From the NCBI GenBank assembly GCA_964453575.1, contig CAYVRW010000019.1:1-28366 (forward strand): DNA of 28,366 nucleotides, given 5' to 3'. The DNA comes from JABDBK01 sp964453575. Its GTDB lineage: Bacteria; Pseudomonadota; Gammaproteobacteria; DSM-16500. The position numbers were made by a program, and so were the translations under genes. Positions 1-6,576 of the stretch are shown piece by piece (the first letter of the stretch is position 1; each line of letters opens with the position of its first letter). The notes beneath the pieces were generated by a model. It did not search any database and was not told the DNA's origin. It was given only the letters and a program-made list of their open reading frames with translations.

Positions 1-17
1 TTGGTGCTCGGCATTAT

Positions 18-49
18 GGTGGGCACGTCGCTGCACTCCTTTGCCCACC
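18..49. repeat. REP-like palindrome at the window edge
   Basis: GGTGGGCA at 18-25 is the exact reverse complement of TGCCCACC at 42-49, with a 16-nt GC-rich spacer. This is far more GC-rich than its surroundings. The pairing of a 'GTGGGCAC' arm with a 'TTGCCCACCCTAC' arm resembles widespread proteobacterial repetitive extragenic palindromes; that identification rests on memory. It lies just downstream of the 3' end of the minus-strand barrel gene, so it could also stop transcription. The plus-strand frame through positions 1-75 is open only because the window starts there. Confidence 0.5.
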
Positions 50-71
50 CTACAGCCTTACTGAAGAAAGT

Positions 72-560
72 CTAATTGAAGTTATAAACCAAACCTGCAA
101 GAAGCTGGTCATCACGCTTATTTACATTAGAGACACTTATGTATTCGGCGCGAACATCCCACTTTTTTGATATCTTAGTTTGCAAACCTAAACCCAATTG
201 GTTGCCAAATTGAATAGTATTGTTAGAATAACTAGGATGATTAGCTTGTAAACCTAAGCGTCCATAAACCATAGTGCTAGGTGATAACATAAGACCCGGA
301 ATAACACTACCACCTAATGCATAATTGGTTGGGTTACTGGCAATATCAAAATTTAATTCCCCGCCTAAATAAAATTTATTAAAAGTATAACCATATCCCC
401 CAAAAACTTTTCCGATAGCGCCTGCCTTAGCACCTGTGTATTGTGAGTATCCTATATCATGAACACCCACACTGCCACCTATATAAGATTTTCCATCTGC
501 AAAAGCAGCTTTTGATGCAATTGCCAAAATAAAAAATGAAAGTATTGTTTTTTTAAACAT
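72..560 (-). CDS. Small outer-membrane beta-barrel protein
   Basis: The 162-residue protein has a classic signal peptide (KK near the N-terminus, hydrophobic stretch, cleavage probably after AFA at about residue 21). The rest consists of short alternating polar/apolar segments rich in glycine and aromatic residues. It ends in LVYNFN, the aromatic-terminated last strand seen in OmpA/opacity-type eight-stranded barrels. It is predicted to sit in the outer membrane, perhaps as an adhesin or structural porin; the ligand is unknown. A GAGG ribosome site lies 7 nt before the ATG. It is downstream of the secreted-protein gene on the same strand, separated by a hairpin. Two more barrels (3860-4459, 19701-20327) are in the window but are not obviously recent duplicates. 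Confidence 0.75.
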   Translation of the reverse strand: MFKKTILSFFILAIASKAAFADGKSYIGGSVGVHDIGYSQYTGAKAGAIGKVFGGYGYTFNKFYLGGELNFDIASNPTNYALGGSVIPGLMLSPSTMVYGRLGLQANHPSYSNNTIQFGNQLGLGLQTKISKKWDVRAEYISVSNVNKRDDQLLAGLVYNFN

Positions 561-584
561 AAAGAAACCTCGTTTTATTTTTTA

Positions 585-610
585 ATTGGCGAAGCACTCA
601 CCTCGCCAAT
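585..610. terminator. Intergenic hairpin, 8-bp perfect arms
   Basis: ATTGGCGA (585-592) and TCGCCAAT (603-610) form a perfect stem with a 10-nt loop between two minus-strand genes. Read on the minus strand the stem is followed by an A-rich rather than a T-rich run, so it is not a textbook intrinsic terminator. It may attenuate read-through from the upstream gene into the barrel gene or act as a leader structure. Confidence 0.45.
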
Positions 611-626
611 CTTTTATATGAAAAAA

Positions 627-1061
627 CTATGACTTCTTTGAATTATCCACTTCGTAAAAACAAGAAGCTGTTGCATAAGATGTTTTATATTCAGTATCAT
701 TTATTTTTATGTTACCCCACGCATCAGCATGATAGACAACATGTGATTCATCTGGGCTCTGATCTTGTCCTTTGTTAGTAAAAGTAACAGTTTGACCTCC
801 ACCAAAAGTATTAGACATTCTGTATGCCCCTTGATCAGTAAATTCAAACCAGCTTTTATAGATATGTGATAATTTACAGACGATTTTTTCTTGTGGATTT
901 CCATTCATATCATAATTAAATTTTAAACCGGTATGTTCTTTAGAAAGAATAGCTTCATCGTAGAAAGGGAGATTAACTTGTTTTGCTGGAAGAGATTGAC
1001 TTGCTACTGCATTAAATGAAACAAATGCCAAGGGAACCATTAAATAATTTATGCTTTTCAT
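627..1061 (-). CDS. Small exported protein of unknown function
   Basis: The protein has 144 residues. It starts with a signal peptide (MKSINYLMVPLAFVSFNAVA, cleavage before SQ) and has no later membrane segment, so it is probably periplasmic or secreted. Two cysteines in the mature part (in IVCKLS and SCFYEV) could form a disulfide that ties the ends of the domain. The spacing of tryptophans and glycines suggests a small beta-rich fold. AAGGA sits about 9-10 nt upstream of the ATG. I do not recognise the family. It precedes the outer-membrane barrel gene on the same strand, but the hairpin between them argues against a simple operon. Confidence 0.65.
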   Translation of the reverse strand: MKSINYLMVPLAFVSFNAVASQSLPAKQVNLPFYDEAILSKEHTGLKFNYDMNGNPQEKIVCKLSHIYKSWFEFTDQGAYRMSNTFGGGQTVTFTNKGQDQSPDESHVVYHADAWGNIKINDTEYKTSYATASCFYEVDNSKKS

Positions 1062-1124
1062 GCTGTTATTTCCTTAATTTAGTTGAAAAATTTATGTTTC
1101 ATATAAGTATGTTGTATTTAAATA

Positions 1125-1367
1125 TCACCTCCTAAATAACACAATTGATGAATTTTTTTCTTCTTGTTGGCTATATTCCAAAATATCTCCAGGCTCACAG
1201 GCTAAATATTGACAAATAGCTTCCAATGTCGCAAATCGGATGGCTTTTGCTTTGCCTGTTTTTAAAATAGAAAGATTTTGTTCAGTAATGCCAATGGCTT
1301 CCGCAAGTTCTTTCGAACGAATTTTACGTTTCGCAAGCATTACATCTAAATTTACGATAATAGGCAT
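1125..1367 (-). CDS. XRE/Cro-CI-type HTH regulator, YozG-like
   Basis: This 80-residue protein is essentially one helix-turn-helix domain. The HTH covers about residues 8-62, including KELAEAIGITEQNLSILKTG as helices 2-3, and ends with the CEPGDILEY motif typical of the short YozG-type regulators. It should bind DNA as a dimer. The gene follows the DUF2975 membrane protein by 15 bp, with a GAGG site inside that gap, so the two are co-transcribed. YozG/DUF2975 pairs are widespread and this is a standard example. The signal sensed is not known. Autoregulation through the inverted repeat at 1922-1952 is possible. Confidence 0.85.
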   Translation of the reverse strand: MPIIVNLDVMLAKRKIRSKELAEAIGITEQNLSILKTGKAKAIRFATLEAICQYLACEPGDILEYSQQEEKNSSIVLFRR

Positions 1368-1382
1368 AATTTAGGCCTCAAC

Positions 1383-1925
1383 TTAAATGGTCAGTTTCTG
1401 TTCGTTAAGTAATTTACATCCTTCCGCCATGATCCATGAAGCAAGAATAATAATTAATGCAGTAAGGATAAGCCCAATATTCCAGTCTGTTAGATATATT
1501 TGTGCTAAACGTGATCCTGGGGGATTATCCCATGTAAGAATAAATCCTAGTAAAAACTCAGATATCGGATTAATGAATTGAAGAATCAGCAATGAATAAC
1601 CTGCATTTTTAATATATCTAACATTTTCTTCTGAAAAAAATATCAAGTTTTCATATAAACGTAATAATTTTATCAAGAAATAAAGCGTTAACAACTTAAA
1701 CAGGGTAGGAATACTCGTTACAAAAAAACCAGCAATTTTAGCATTTAAATTAAGTGCATGCTTTACATAACCTAGATAGCTATAAGGTATCACATTGAAT
1801 AAATTGTAAATATTGTATATCGGCGCATATATCCAACCCACAATTTGTGTAAAAATAAGTCCGATAAAAATTGCCTGAAATAATAGTCTAAAAATTAAGC
1901 TAACATTGGTTATTTTGTTCATCAC
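1383..1925 (-). CDS. DUF2975 family membrane protein
   Basis: The 180-residue protein has about four hydrophobic segments (roughly residues 9-33, 62-86, 105-130 and 150-167), as expected for the DUF2975 inner-membrane family. Its next gene is a YozG-type HTH regulator, the usual DUF2975 partner. The first codon is a GTG at 1925 directly followed by an ATG at 1922; GGAG is 7 nt before the GTG and 10 nt before the ATG, so the GTG is slightly favoured. The start codon and the ribosome site lie inside a perfect inverted repeat. The protein's function is unknown; a sensor or anti-regulator role for the HTH protein is an inference from the gene pairing. Confidence 0.8.
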   Translation of the reverse strand: MMNKITNVSLIFRLLFQAIFIGLIFTQIVGWIYAPIYNIYNLFNVIPYSYLGYVKHALNLNAKIAGFFVTSIPTLFKLLTLYFLIKLLRLYENLIFFSEENVRYIKNAGYSLLILQFINPISEFLLGFILTWDNPPGSRLAQIYLTDWNIGLILTALIIILASWIMAEGCKLLNEQKLTI

Positions 1926-1952
1926 CCATATTCTCCATTGATTTATGGGTGA
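1922..1952. promoter_or_regulatory. Inverted repeat over the DUF2975 start
   Basis: TCACCCATA (1922-1930) and TATGGGTGA (1944-1952) are perfect 9-bp inverted arms 13 nt apart. On the minus strand the ribosome site GGAG falls in the loop and the GTG/ATG start falls in the second arm. A TATAAT-like -10 hexamer lies just upstream (1960-1965, minus strand). The element may be the operator of the HTH regulator in the same operon, or an RNA hairpin that limits translation. Confidence 0.55.
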
Positions 1953-2000
1953 GTAAGATATTATAAAAATTATCGTTTTGCAATAATTAATTAATGTTTG

Positions 2001-3101
2001 TTAAATGCGCATCTTGTTCATTTGCATTTCATCAGGTTGTAATGTTGGTGCAGAAATAATAAGGTCTAATATTTCTATAGGTATGTAATTAAAATTACCG
2101 CCAATGTTATCTGCTTTCGTTCGAGTGCATGATTCACGAATGGATGTCTTAAATGTATCAAAATCTTCAGCAGGCATATCCTCTATATCTACATCCTCAG
2201 GTATGACAAGGCATTTAACATCAGGATCCGCCGCATTATCTAGTAACAATTGAAACAATTCTTTTCCTTTTTCAATAGATGGTTCAGCATTAACTATGCA
2301 CTGCACACGAATAGCTCGCACTGCCTTCCATAAACATGTTACCTGCGAAATCTCGCCATAGGGATCAACAAAAAGTATCCTATCATTGACACCTGCGCCA
2401 AACTCAATGAGTAATTTGGCAGTAGATAAACTTAAACAACCGCATGCAATAGATAATAATTTATTTAATGATTCTTTATCTAATTTTGCATGATTAAGCA
2501 TACCGCGGGCTAAAATGGGCAAATCCAGTTTAAATAAAGCGTATGTCATTATTTCAGAAAATTTATCTAATTTACCTGAATACTCTTGGTTACCTTCTAC
2601 GATTTTTTTCGCTGCTTCACGTATTTTGGTTTCATCGATATCAGGAAACCGTTGTTTATATTCTTCGTATTTATTAAGAAAATCTTGAAAAGAACATATC
2701 AAACTTCCATCCAGTTTATACAACCTCTTATTAAATTTAGCTTTATGTTCAGCTATTTGGTCCAGAATAACTTCTAGAGAAATTTCTCGAGTTACAGGAG
2801 GTATGTGCGCAATTTCTCGTTCTTTTATTTCCTGTAAAAATAAAACGGCAGTTATATAGGTAATAAATTTTTCTCGCTCCCTCCAAGCATCTTCTGTTAA
2901 ATCTCTATGCTTTTGTTCTGGATCTTTCATTTCCTTCCAGTGAGGTAAAAAAAATTCGGTTTTTAAAAGATTTTTCCATACGAATGGATGTGACAATAAA
3001 TTTTTTGTTTCTTTGTTGACAGTAGTTGTATTGCGAATATCGGTGGATGAAAGAAAGGAGAAAGCATGTAGATTGCACGTTTTAGGTAATTGTTTAAGCA
3101 T
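2001..3101 (-). CDS. F-box protein with ankyrin-like repeats (candidate effector)
   Basis: The protein has 366 residues. Residues about 3-45 fit an F-box: LP near residue 5, then FSFLSSTDIRN, VNK and FVWKNLL in the usual spacing. A helical region follows. Residues about 205-300 read as degenerate ankyrin repeats (LSTAKLLIEFGAGVND and KELFQLLLDNAADPDVK match the ankyrin 'LL..GAD.N' core). There is no signal peptide. F-box domains bind Skp1 in eukaryotic SCF ubiquitin ligases and have no bacterial partner, so this is most likely delivered into host cells, with the ankyrin part choosing the target. AAGGA lies 6 nt before the ATG. The secretion route is inferred; the C-terminus is not strongly glutamate-rich. 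Confidence 0.75.
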   Translation of the reverse strand: MLKQLPKTCNLHAFSFLSSTDIRNTTTVNKETKNLLSHPFVWKNLLKTEFFLPHWKEMKDPEQKHRDLTEDAWREREKFITYITAVLFLQEIKEREIAHIPPVTREISLEVILDQIAEHKAKFNKRLYKLDGSLICSFQDFLNKYEEYKQRFPDIDETKIREAAKKIVEGNQEYSGKLDKFSEIMTYALFKLDLPILARGMLNHAKLDKESLNKLLSIACGCLSLSTAKLLIEFGAGVNDRILFVDPYGEISQVTCLWKAVRAIRVQCIVNAEPSIEKGKELFQLLLDNAADPDVKCLVIPEDVDIEDMPAEDFDTFKTSIRESCTRTKADNIGGNFNYIPIEILDLIISAPTLQPDEMQMNKMRI

Positions 3102-3287
3102 GGAATGTCCTTGTTATTACTTTTATAAAATGGCGATGCTGAATCGGCGACTACATCTCACAGTCCTAAAAAACCAGGAAGGAATAATGCACATAGTCAA
3201 AGGGAATGCCCTTTTTAATTATTATTTGGCGCGATCTTAATCGGAATAAATTTAAATGTAAATTATTTTTTTTGAATCAGAAGATAA

Positions 3288-3704
3288 TTAAATTGATAGG
3301 CTTCTTATATCGTCTTCTTTTTCTTCCGTTTCTTCTGCAATAGAATATAAAGATCTATCCACCTCTAGTAATTTTGATTTAATAAAAAGGGAGTTTTGAT
3401 GAATAGCCTCACGTAAGTACACAGAGGGTTTCATTTCTTCTGCCATGAGTAAATTTACTTCCTTTATGATATAGGAAGCAACTTGTTCAGACTTTAATTG
3501 TAAAGATTTAACCGACTCAATAACCATGTTAAATTTTTTAAATACATCATCAGGGTTTAATTTTATTTGTGATTTTATAAATTGATTTAATTCCGCAGCA
3601 GACTTTATATTTACCGAAATACCATGATAGTTAAACAACTCAAGTATCTTCGTGTACGTGTTAGTTGCAAGTCGTAACCTTGCCATCTCATCTTGCCGTT
3701 GCAT
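3288..3704 (-). CDS. Unknown helical protein with acidic C-terminus
   Basis: The protein has about 138 residues from the ATG at 3704, which has GAGG 9 nt upstream. An in-frame ATG at 3719 exists but has no ribosome site. The sequence is almost entirely helical and charged, with no signal peptide or membrane span and no family I recognise. The last 16 residues contain EETEEKEDD followed by IRSLSI. That acidic block near the C-terminus resembles the E-block associated with Dot/Icm type IV secretion substrates. It lies directly upstream of the F-box gene on the same strand, about 190 bp away, which fits a small effector locus. Function unknown. Confidence 0.6.
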   Translation of the reverse strand: MQRQDEMARLRLATNTYTKILELFNYHGISVNIKSAAELNQFIKSQIKLNPDDVFKKFNMVIESVKSLQLKSEQVASYIIKEVNLLMAEEMKPSVYLREAIHQNSLFIKSKLLEVDRSLYSIAEETEEKEDDIRSLSI

Positions 3705-3859
3705 AGTAAAAGCCCTCATTTGCGCATAAATAAATCAGCCATTATACCCAAAAAGTGTACAAAAAGATTAAAATAATCTTAAATATGTATAATTTTTTAT
3801 TGATTTATTATTAATATTTAATATACTTCCGACCTGTAATTTAACAAAAGGTACGAAAA

Positions 3860-4459
3860 ATGATCATTAAAAACACAAAACTACGAGTGGCTGCATTAAG
3901 TTTATTGGTTGTTATTTCAACAACAGCTTTTGCAGAATCAAAACCTTATTTTGGAGGACAATTGGGTTATGGAAAATCAGGAGCAGAAGATGGTTTAGAT
4001 GGCTCAGGTTTAGCAGGAAGAGTATTTGCTGGTTATCAGTTTAATTCGTATTTCGCAACAGAATTAGGTTGGACAAGATTCCATAACGTTACAGACAATG
4101 TAATTATTTATGACGCATACGATTACCTAGACCTTGGTTATACTATGAAAACCAATGCTTTAGATTTAGTTGGAAAAGGTATCATTCCAGTGACTTCGAA
4201 TATGGATATTTATGGAAAATTAGGTGTGGCTTACGTCATGCAAAGCCATAATTTGAAGATTGATAGTAGTTGGGGGGGTAGTGATAGCCTTCATGCTAAT
4301 GAACATGCATGGCTTCCAACCGCAGGTGTAGGTGCGAGCTATCATTTTACTCCTAAACTTGCTGCAGATGTATCATACAATCGTATTCAACATGTGGGTG
4401 ATACTACCGTTGGCAGTGCTGATTTTGTAGGTGCGGGTTTAACCTATTCTTTCAATTAA
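3860..4459 (+). CDS. Outer-membrane beta-barrel protein (OmpA-like barrel)
   Basis: The 199-residue protein begins with a signal peptide ending in TAFA (cleavage about residue 25) and continues with PYFGGQLGYG, a typical first barrel strand. Repeated amphipathic strands end in GLTYSFN, the terminal aromatic motif recognised by the BAM complex. Size fits an eight-stranded barrel (OmpA-like/OMP_b-brl). AAAGG lies 8 nt before the ATG. The preceding 140 bp are very AT-rich and should hold its promoter. A strong terminator follows 9 bp after the stop. The role is probably surface structure or adhesion. Confidence 0.8.
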   Translation: MIIKNTKLRVAALSLLVVISTTAFAESKPYFGGQLGYGKSGAEDGLDGSGLAGRVFAGYQFNSYFATELGWTRFHNVTDNVIIYDAYDYLDLGYTMKTNALDLVGKGIIPVTSNMDIYGKLGVAYVMQSHNLKIDSSWGGSDSLHANEHAWLPTAGVGASYHFTPKLAADVSYNRIQHVGDTTVGSADFVGAGLTYSFN

Positions 4460-4468
4460 TTGGTAATA

Positions 4469-4498
4469 CCATAAGACGCAGTGGCCTGCGTCTTATGG
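4469..4498. terminator. Strong bidirectional terminator
   Basis: CCATAAGACGCAG (4469-4481) and CTGCGTCTTATGG (4486-4498) form a perfect 13-bp stem with a TGGC tetraloop. It lies exactly between the stops of two convergent genes (4459 and 4507). The T-tract is poor on either side, but the stem and position make a shared terminator the natural reading. Confidence 0.8.
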
Positions 4499-4506
4499 AT
4501 CTTGAT

Positions 4507-6099
4507 TTAATTCACCAATGAAGGATCATGCATAATAATTAATGATGCATCTAATCTAGCTAAAAATTTCTTTAATCCCTCGGGTGCAGAAGGTGAGTTT
4601 GCTAAAACCCATACATCACGTGAATGCGCTTCTTTAATCAACTCATCAGTCTTTATTTCACCTATTTCATAAGCCGCTAAAGCAAGCCTCCAATCATTAA
4701 ATTGAGCATAGTTAGCCTTCAAATAGGCAACAGCTGCTTTAGTTGCTAATTGCGTATTTAATCTATCATCGCGAGTTTTATTAATGACTAAGCCAAGATG
4801 TTTACCAGTCTCTGGAATAATTTGCCAAATACCCGCAGCTAACATCGGATTTTTACTTTGATCGAGCGGTTGATAACCTGACTCAACTAAAGGAATCACA
4901 AGTAAATCATTGGGAACAGATTCTTTTTTGAAAGTCGTTTGAATAATGGGTTGATATGTTTTCATTCTTTGCAAAGACGCACGCATAAAAGATCGCGCTT
5001 GTTCGCTGCCACGAATATTATTGATTTCATTAACAACTTCTGGTTTTACCTCAACCAAAAAGTTTTTATCGATATGTTTTTCTTGAACAATCGCTGCAAC
5101 TTGTTTCATCGTAAGTGGGGATGTGTTACTTGTCCCATTAAATGCTGTTGCAGCGGTGATTGAAGTAAACAATAATAAAGCATAAGTAATAATCGTTGCT
5201 AATTTTCTTGATTGATGTGGTTTATAATTAAATAACATATTGATTCTCCTATAAAGAAATGATTTTGATAACTTATGGACGCCCAAAACTGCTTCTGGGA
5301 CTTGATTTAAATAAACACCTGCTGCATTCATAAGACACTCTGCATAAACCACAGCGGGCATTGATTTATTTTTTAAAACGATAGCTTCATCGCATGACAA
5401 CTCCTGTAATTCTTCCAATAATTTTGACCATAACCCTACAAATGGATTCCAAAAACAAATGGCTTTCATCATAGCCATCACATGTAACCAATGAGTGTCA
5501 CCCTGACGAATATGTTGTAATTCATGCCGAATTGCTATGGTTAAATCGTTATTTCTTTCTAACATGGCATCAGGAAGACAAATGAAATGATTATTCAGAT
5601 ATCCCCAACAAAAAGGAATATTGCATTTTTTATTAAATAGTATGGAAATATTTTTTATTTTATGCTGACAAAATGATTCTTTTTGCAATTGATTTAGAAC
5701 CATCATATTTTTGATATATTTTATGAAAGATATACCTATGCCTAATAATAAAGTATAGATTAAAATATCATAGATCGAAAAATGATATTCAGTTGAACTT
5801 ATTTGTATGGGCATATCAACCGTTGATTTATGCGATAAAAATCCGGATGAAGCACTTCGTAAAATCGGTTCTATTTGAAAAGTAGAATGATATTGCGATG
5901 GCACCAAGGTTAAAAAACTTGGCATCAATAGAAAAATAATCACAGTGAAAATTAGAGAATAACGAGCGAATTTTAATCGTTGCCATTGTGTAGTACCGGA
6001 TAAACTCAAGCTTATGCGTGAGATAACGTATGCAATACCGATGGCAGCATTAACTATGAGATAGGAATGTAAACTAATGAGTGAATTTAGCATTAACAA
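4507..6099 (-). CDS. BlaR1/MecR1-like M56 peptidase fused to lytic transglycosylase
   Basis: The 530-residue protein has membrane segments at about 8-30, 46-66, 108-128 and 299-319. The M56 zinc-protease motif HELQH is at 192-196, with a downstream ELSCDEA (about 233-239) supplying the third ligand region; this is the layout of BlaR1/MecR1. After the last membrane span, where BlaR1 carries a penicillin-binding sensor, there is instead a transglycosylase SLT-type domain. Its features are PLVESGYQP with the presumed catalytic Glu at 406, AAGIWQI at 422-428, and AYEIG at 476-480 in place of the usual AYNAG. Known: M56 proteases of this kind cleave the partner BlaI repressor when triggered. Inferred: the SLT domain binds or cuts peptidoglycan in the periplasm and senses wall state. 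The gene overlaps the blaI-like gene by 7 bp. Confidence 0.85.
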   Translation of the reverse strand: MLMLNSLISLHSYLIVNAAIGIAYVISRISLSLSGTTQWQRLKFARYSLIFTVIIFLLMPSFLTLVPSQYHSTFQIEPILRSASSGFLSHKSTVDMPIQISSTEYHFSIYDILIYTLLLGIGISFIKYIKNMMVLNQLQKESFCQHKIKNISILFNKKCNIPFCWGYLNNHFICLPDAMLERNNDLTIAIRHELQHIRQGDTHWLHVMAMMKAICFWNPFVGLWSKLLEELQELSCDEAIVLKNKSMPAVVYAECLMNAAGVYLNQVPEAVLGVHKLSKSFLYRRINMLFNYKPHQSRKLATIITYALLLFTSITAATAFNGTSNTSPLTMKQVAAIVQEKHIDKNFLVEVKPEVVNEINNIRGSEQARSFMRASLQRMKTYQPIIQTTFKKESVPNDLLVIPLVESGYQPLDQSKNPMLAAGIWQIIPETGKHLGLVINKTRDDRLNTQLATKAAVAYLKANYAQFNDWRLALAAYEIGEIKTDELIKEAHSRDVWVLANSPSAPEGLKKFLARLDASLIIMHDPSLVN

Positions 6100-6488
6100 A
6101 CCTCCTTCTTTTTAGTCTCTAATAATTTTTGTATAGCAGCTATTTCATCTTTAGATAAATGATTGTTATCCACTAAATAAGCTACTAATCCCATAGAATT
6201 TCCAGAAAAAATTTGATTTACCATTTTTTTGACTGAATAAGAGGCAAAAATTTCTTTGCTAAATGCAGGAATATAAGTATGTTGTTTTCCTTTTTTTTCA
6301 GCATGCAAAATATTTTTTTGCTGTAATATTCGCAAAATAGTGGATATGGAGGTATAGGCCAAACTTCTATGAGAAGGTAAATGCGCCATGACATCTCGCA
6401 CGGTACCTTTGCCAATTTTCCACAAAATTTCCATCAATTCTAGCTCAACGGGTGTTAATGAGTGTTTTTCAGTCATATTTGAATCCAT
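6093..6488 (-). CDS. BlaI/MecI/CopY-family transcriptional repressor
   Basis: The 131-residue protein matches the family along its length. LTPVELELMEILWKIGKGTV starts the winged helix, then LAYTSISTILRILQQKNIL is the recognition region, and a C-terminal helical dimerisation part follows. BlaI-type repressors bind DNA as dimers and are inactivated by cleavage by an M56 partner, which is the next gene here (7-bp overlap, so translationally coupled). The ATG at 6488 is used here; an ATG at 6476 (giving MTEKHSL) has GGA about 7 nt upstream and is an equally good start given the predicted transcription start near 6499. Two 16-bp palindromes cover its promoter, implying autoregulation. Confidence 0.9.
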   Translation of the reverse strand: MDSNMTEKHSLTPVELELMEILWKIGKGTVRDVMAHLPSHRSLAYTSISTILRILQQKNILHAEKKGKQHTYIPAFSKEIFASYSVKKMVNQIFSGNSMGLVAYLVDNNHLSKDEIAAIQKLLETKKKEVC

Positions 6489-6505
6489 TGTTTAAGTTTA
6501 GGCGT

Positions 6506-6534
6506 ATGATAACTAAAGATTTAGTTGGTGTCAA
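6506..6534 (-). promoter_or_regulatory. Sigma-70 promoter of the blaI-like operon
   Basis: On the minus strand there is a consensus -35 TTGACA (6529-6534), a 17-bp spacer, and a -10 TATCAT (6506-6511, one mismatch). The start of transcription would fall near 6499, about 11 nt before the first ATG. It is the best promoter in the window and is completely overlapped by the palindromic operators. Confidence 0.8.
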
Positions 6535-6548
6535 CTAAATATTTAGTT
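6511..6548. promoter_or_regulatory. Twin palindromic BlaI-type operators
   Basis: Site 1 is AACTAAAGATTTAGTT (6511-6526, a single central mispair). Site 2 is AACTAAATATTTAGTT (6533-6548, perfect). They are separated by GGTGTC, 22 bp centre to centre, about two helical turns, so bound dimers would sit on one face of the DNA. Site 1 fills the -10/-35 spacer and site 2 overlaps the -35 box. Known BlaI/MecI operators are comparable dyads, though their core sequence differs. The sites are also 29-74 bp upstream of the divergent ankyrin-protease gene. Confidence 0.8.
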
Positions 6549-6576
6549 GTTTTGGTTAATAAATCCTTAATATTCC

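Noticed and set aside
3013..3240. Plus-strand 75-codon frame
   Set aside because: It overlaps the start of the F-box gene in antisense and lacks start signals.
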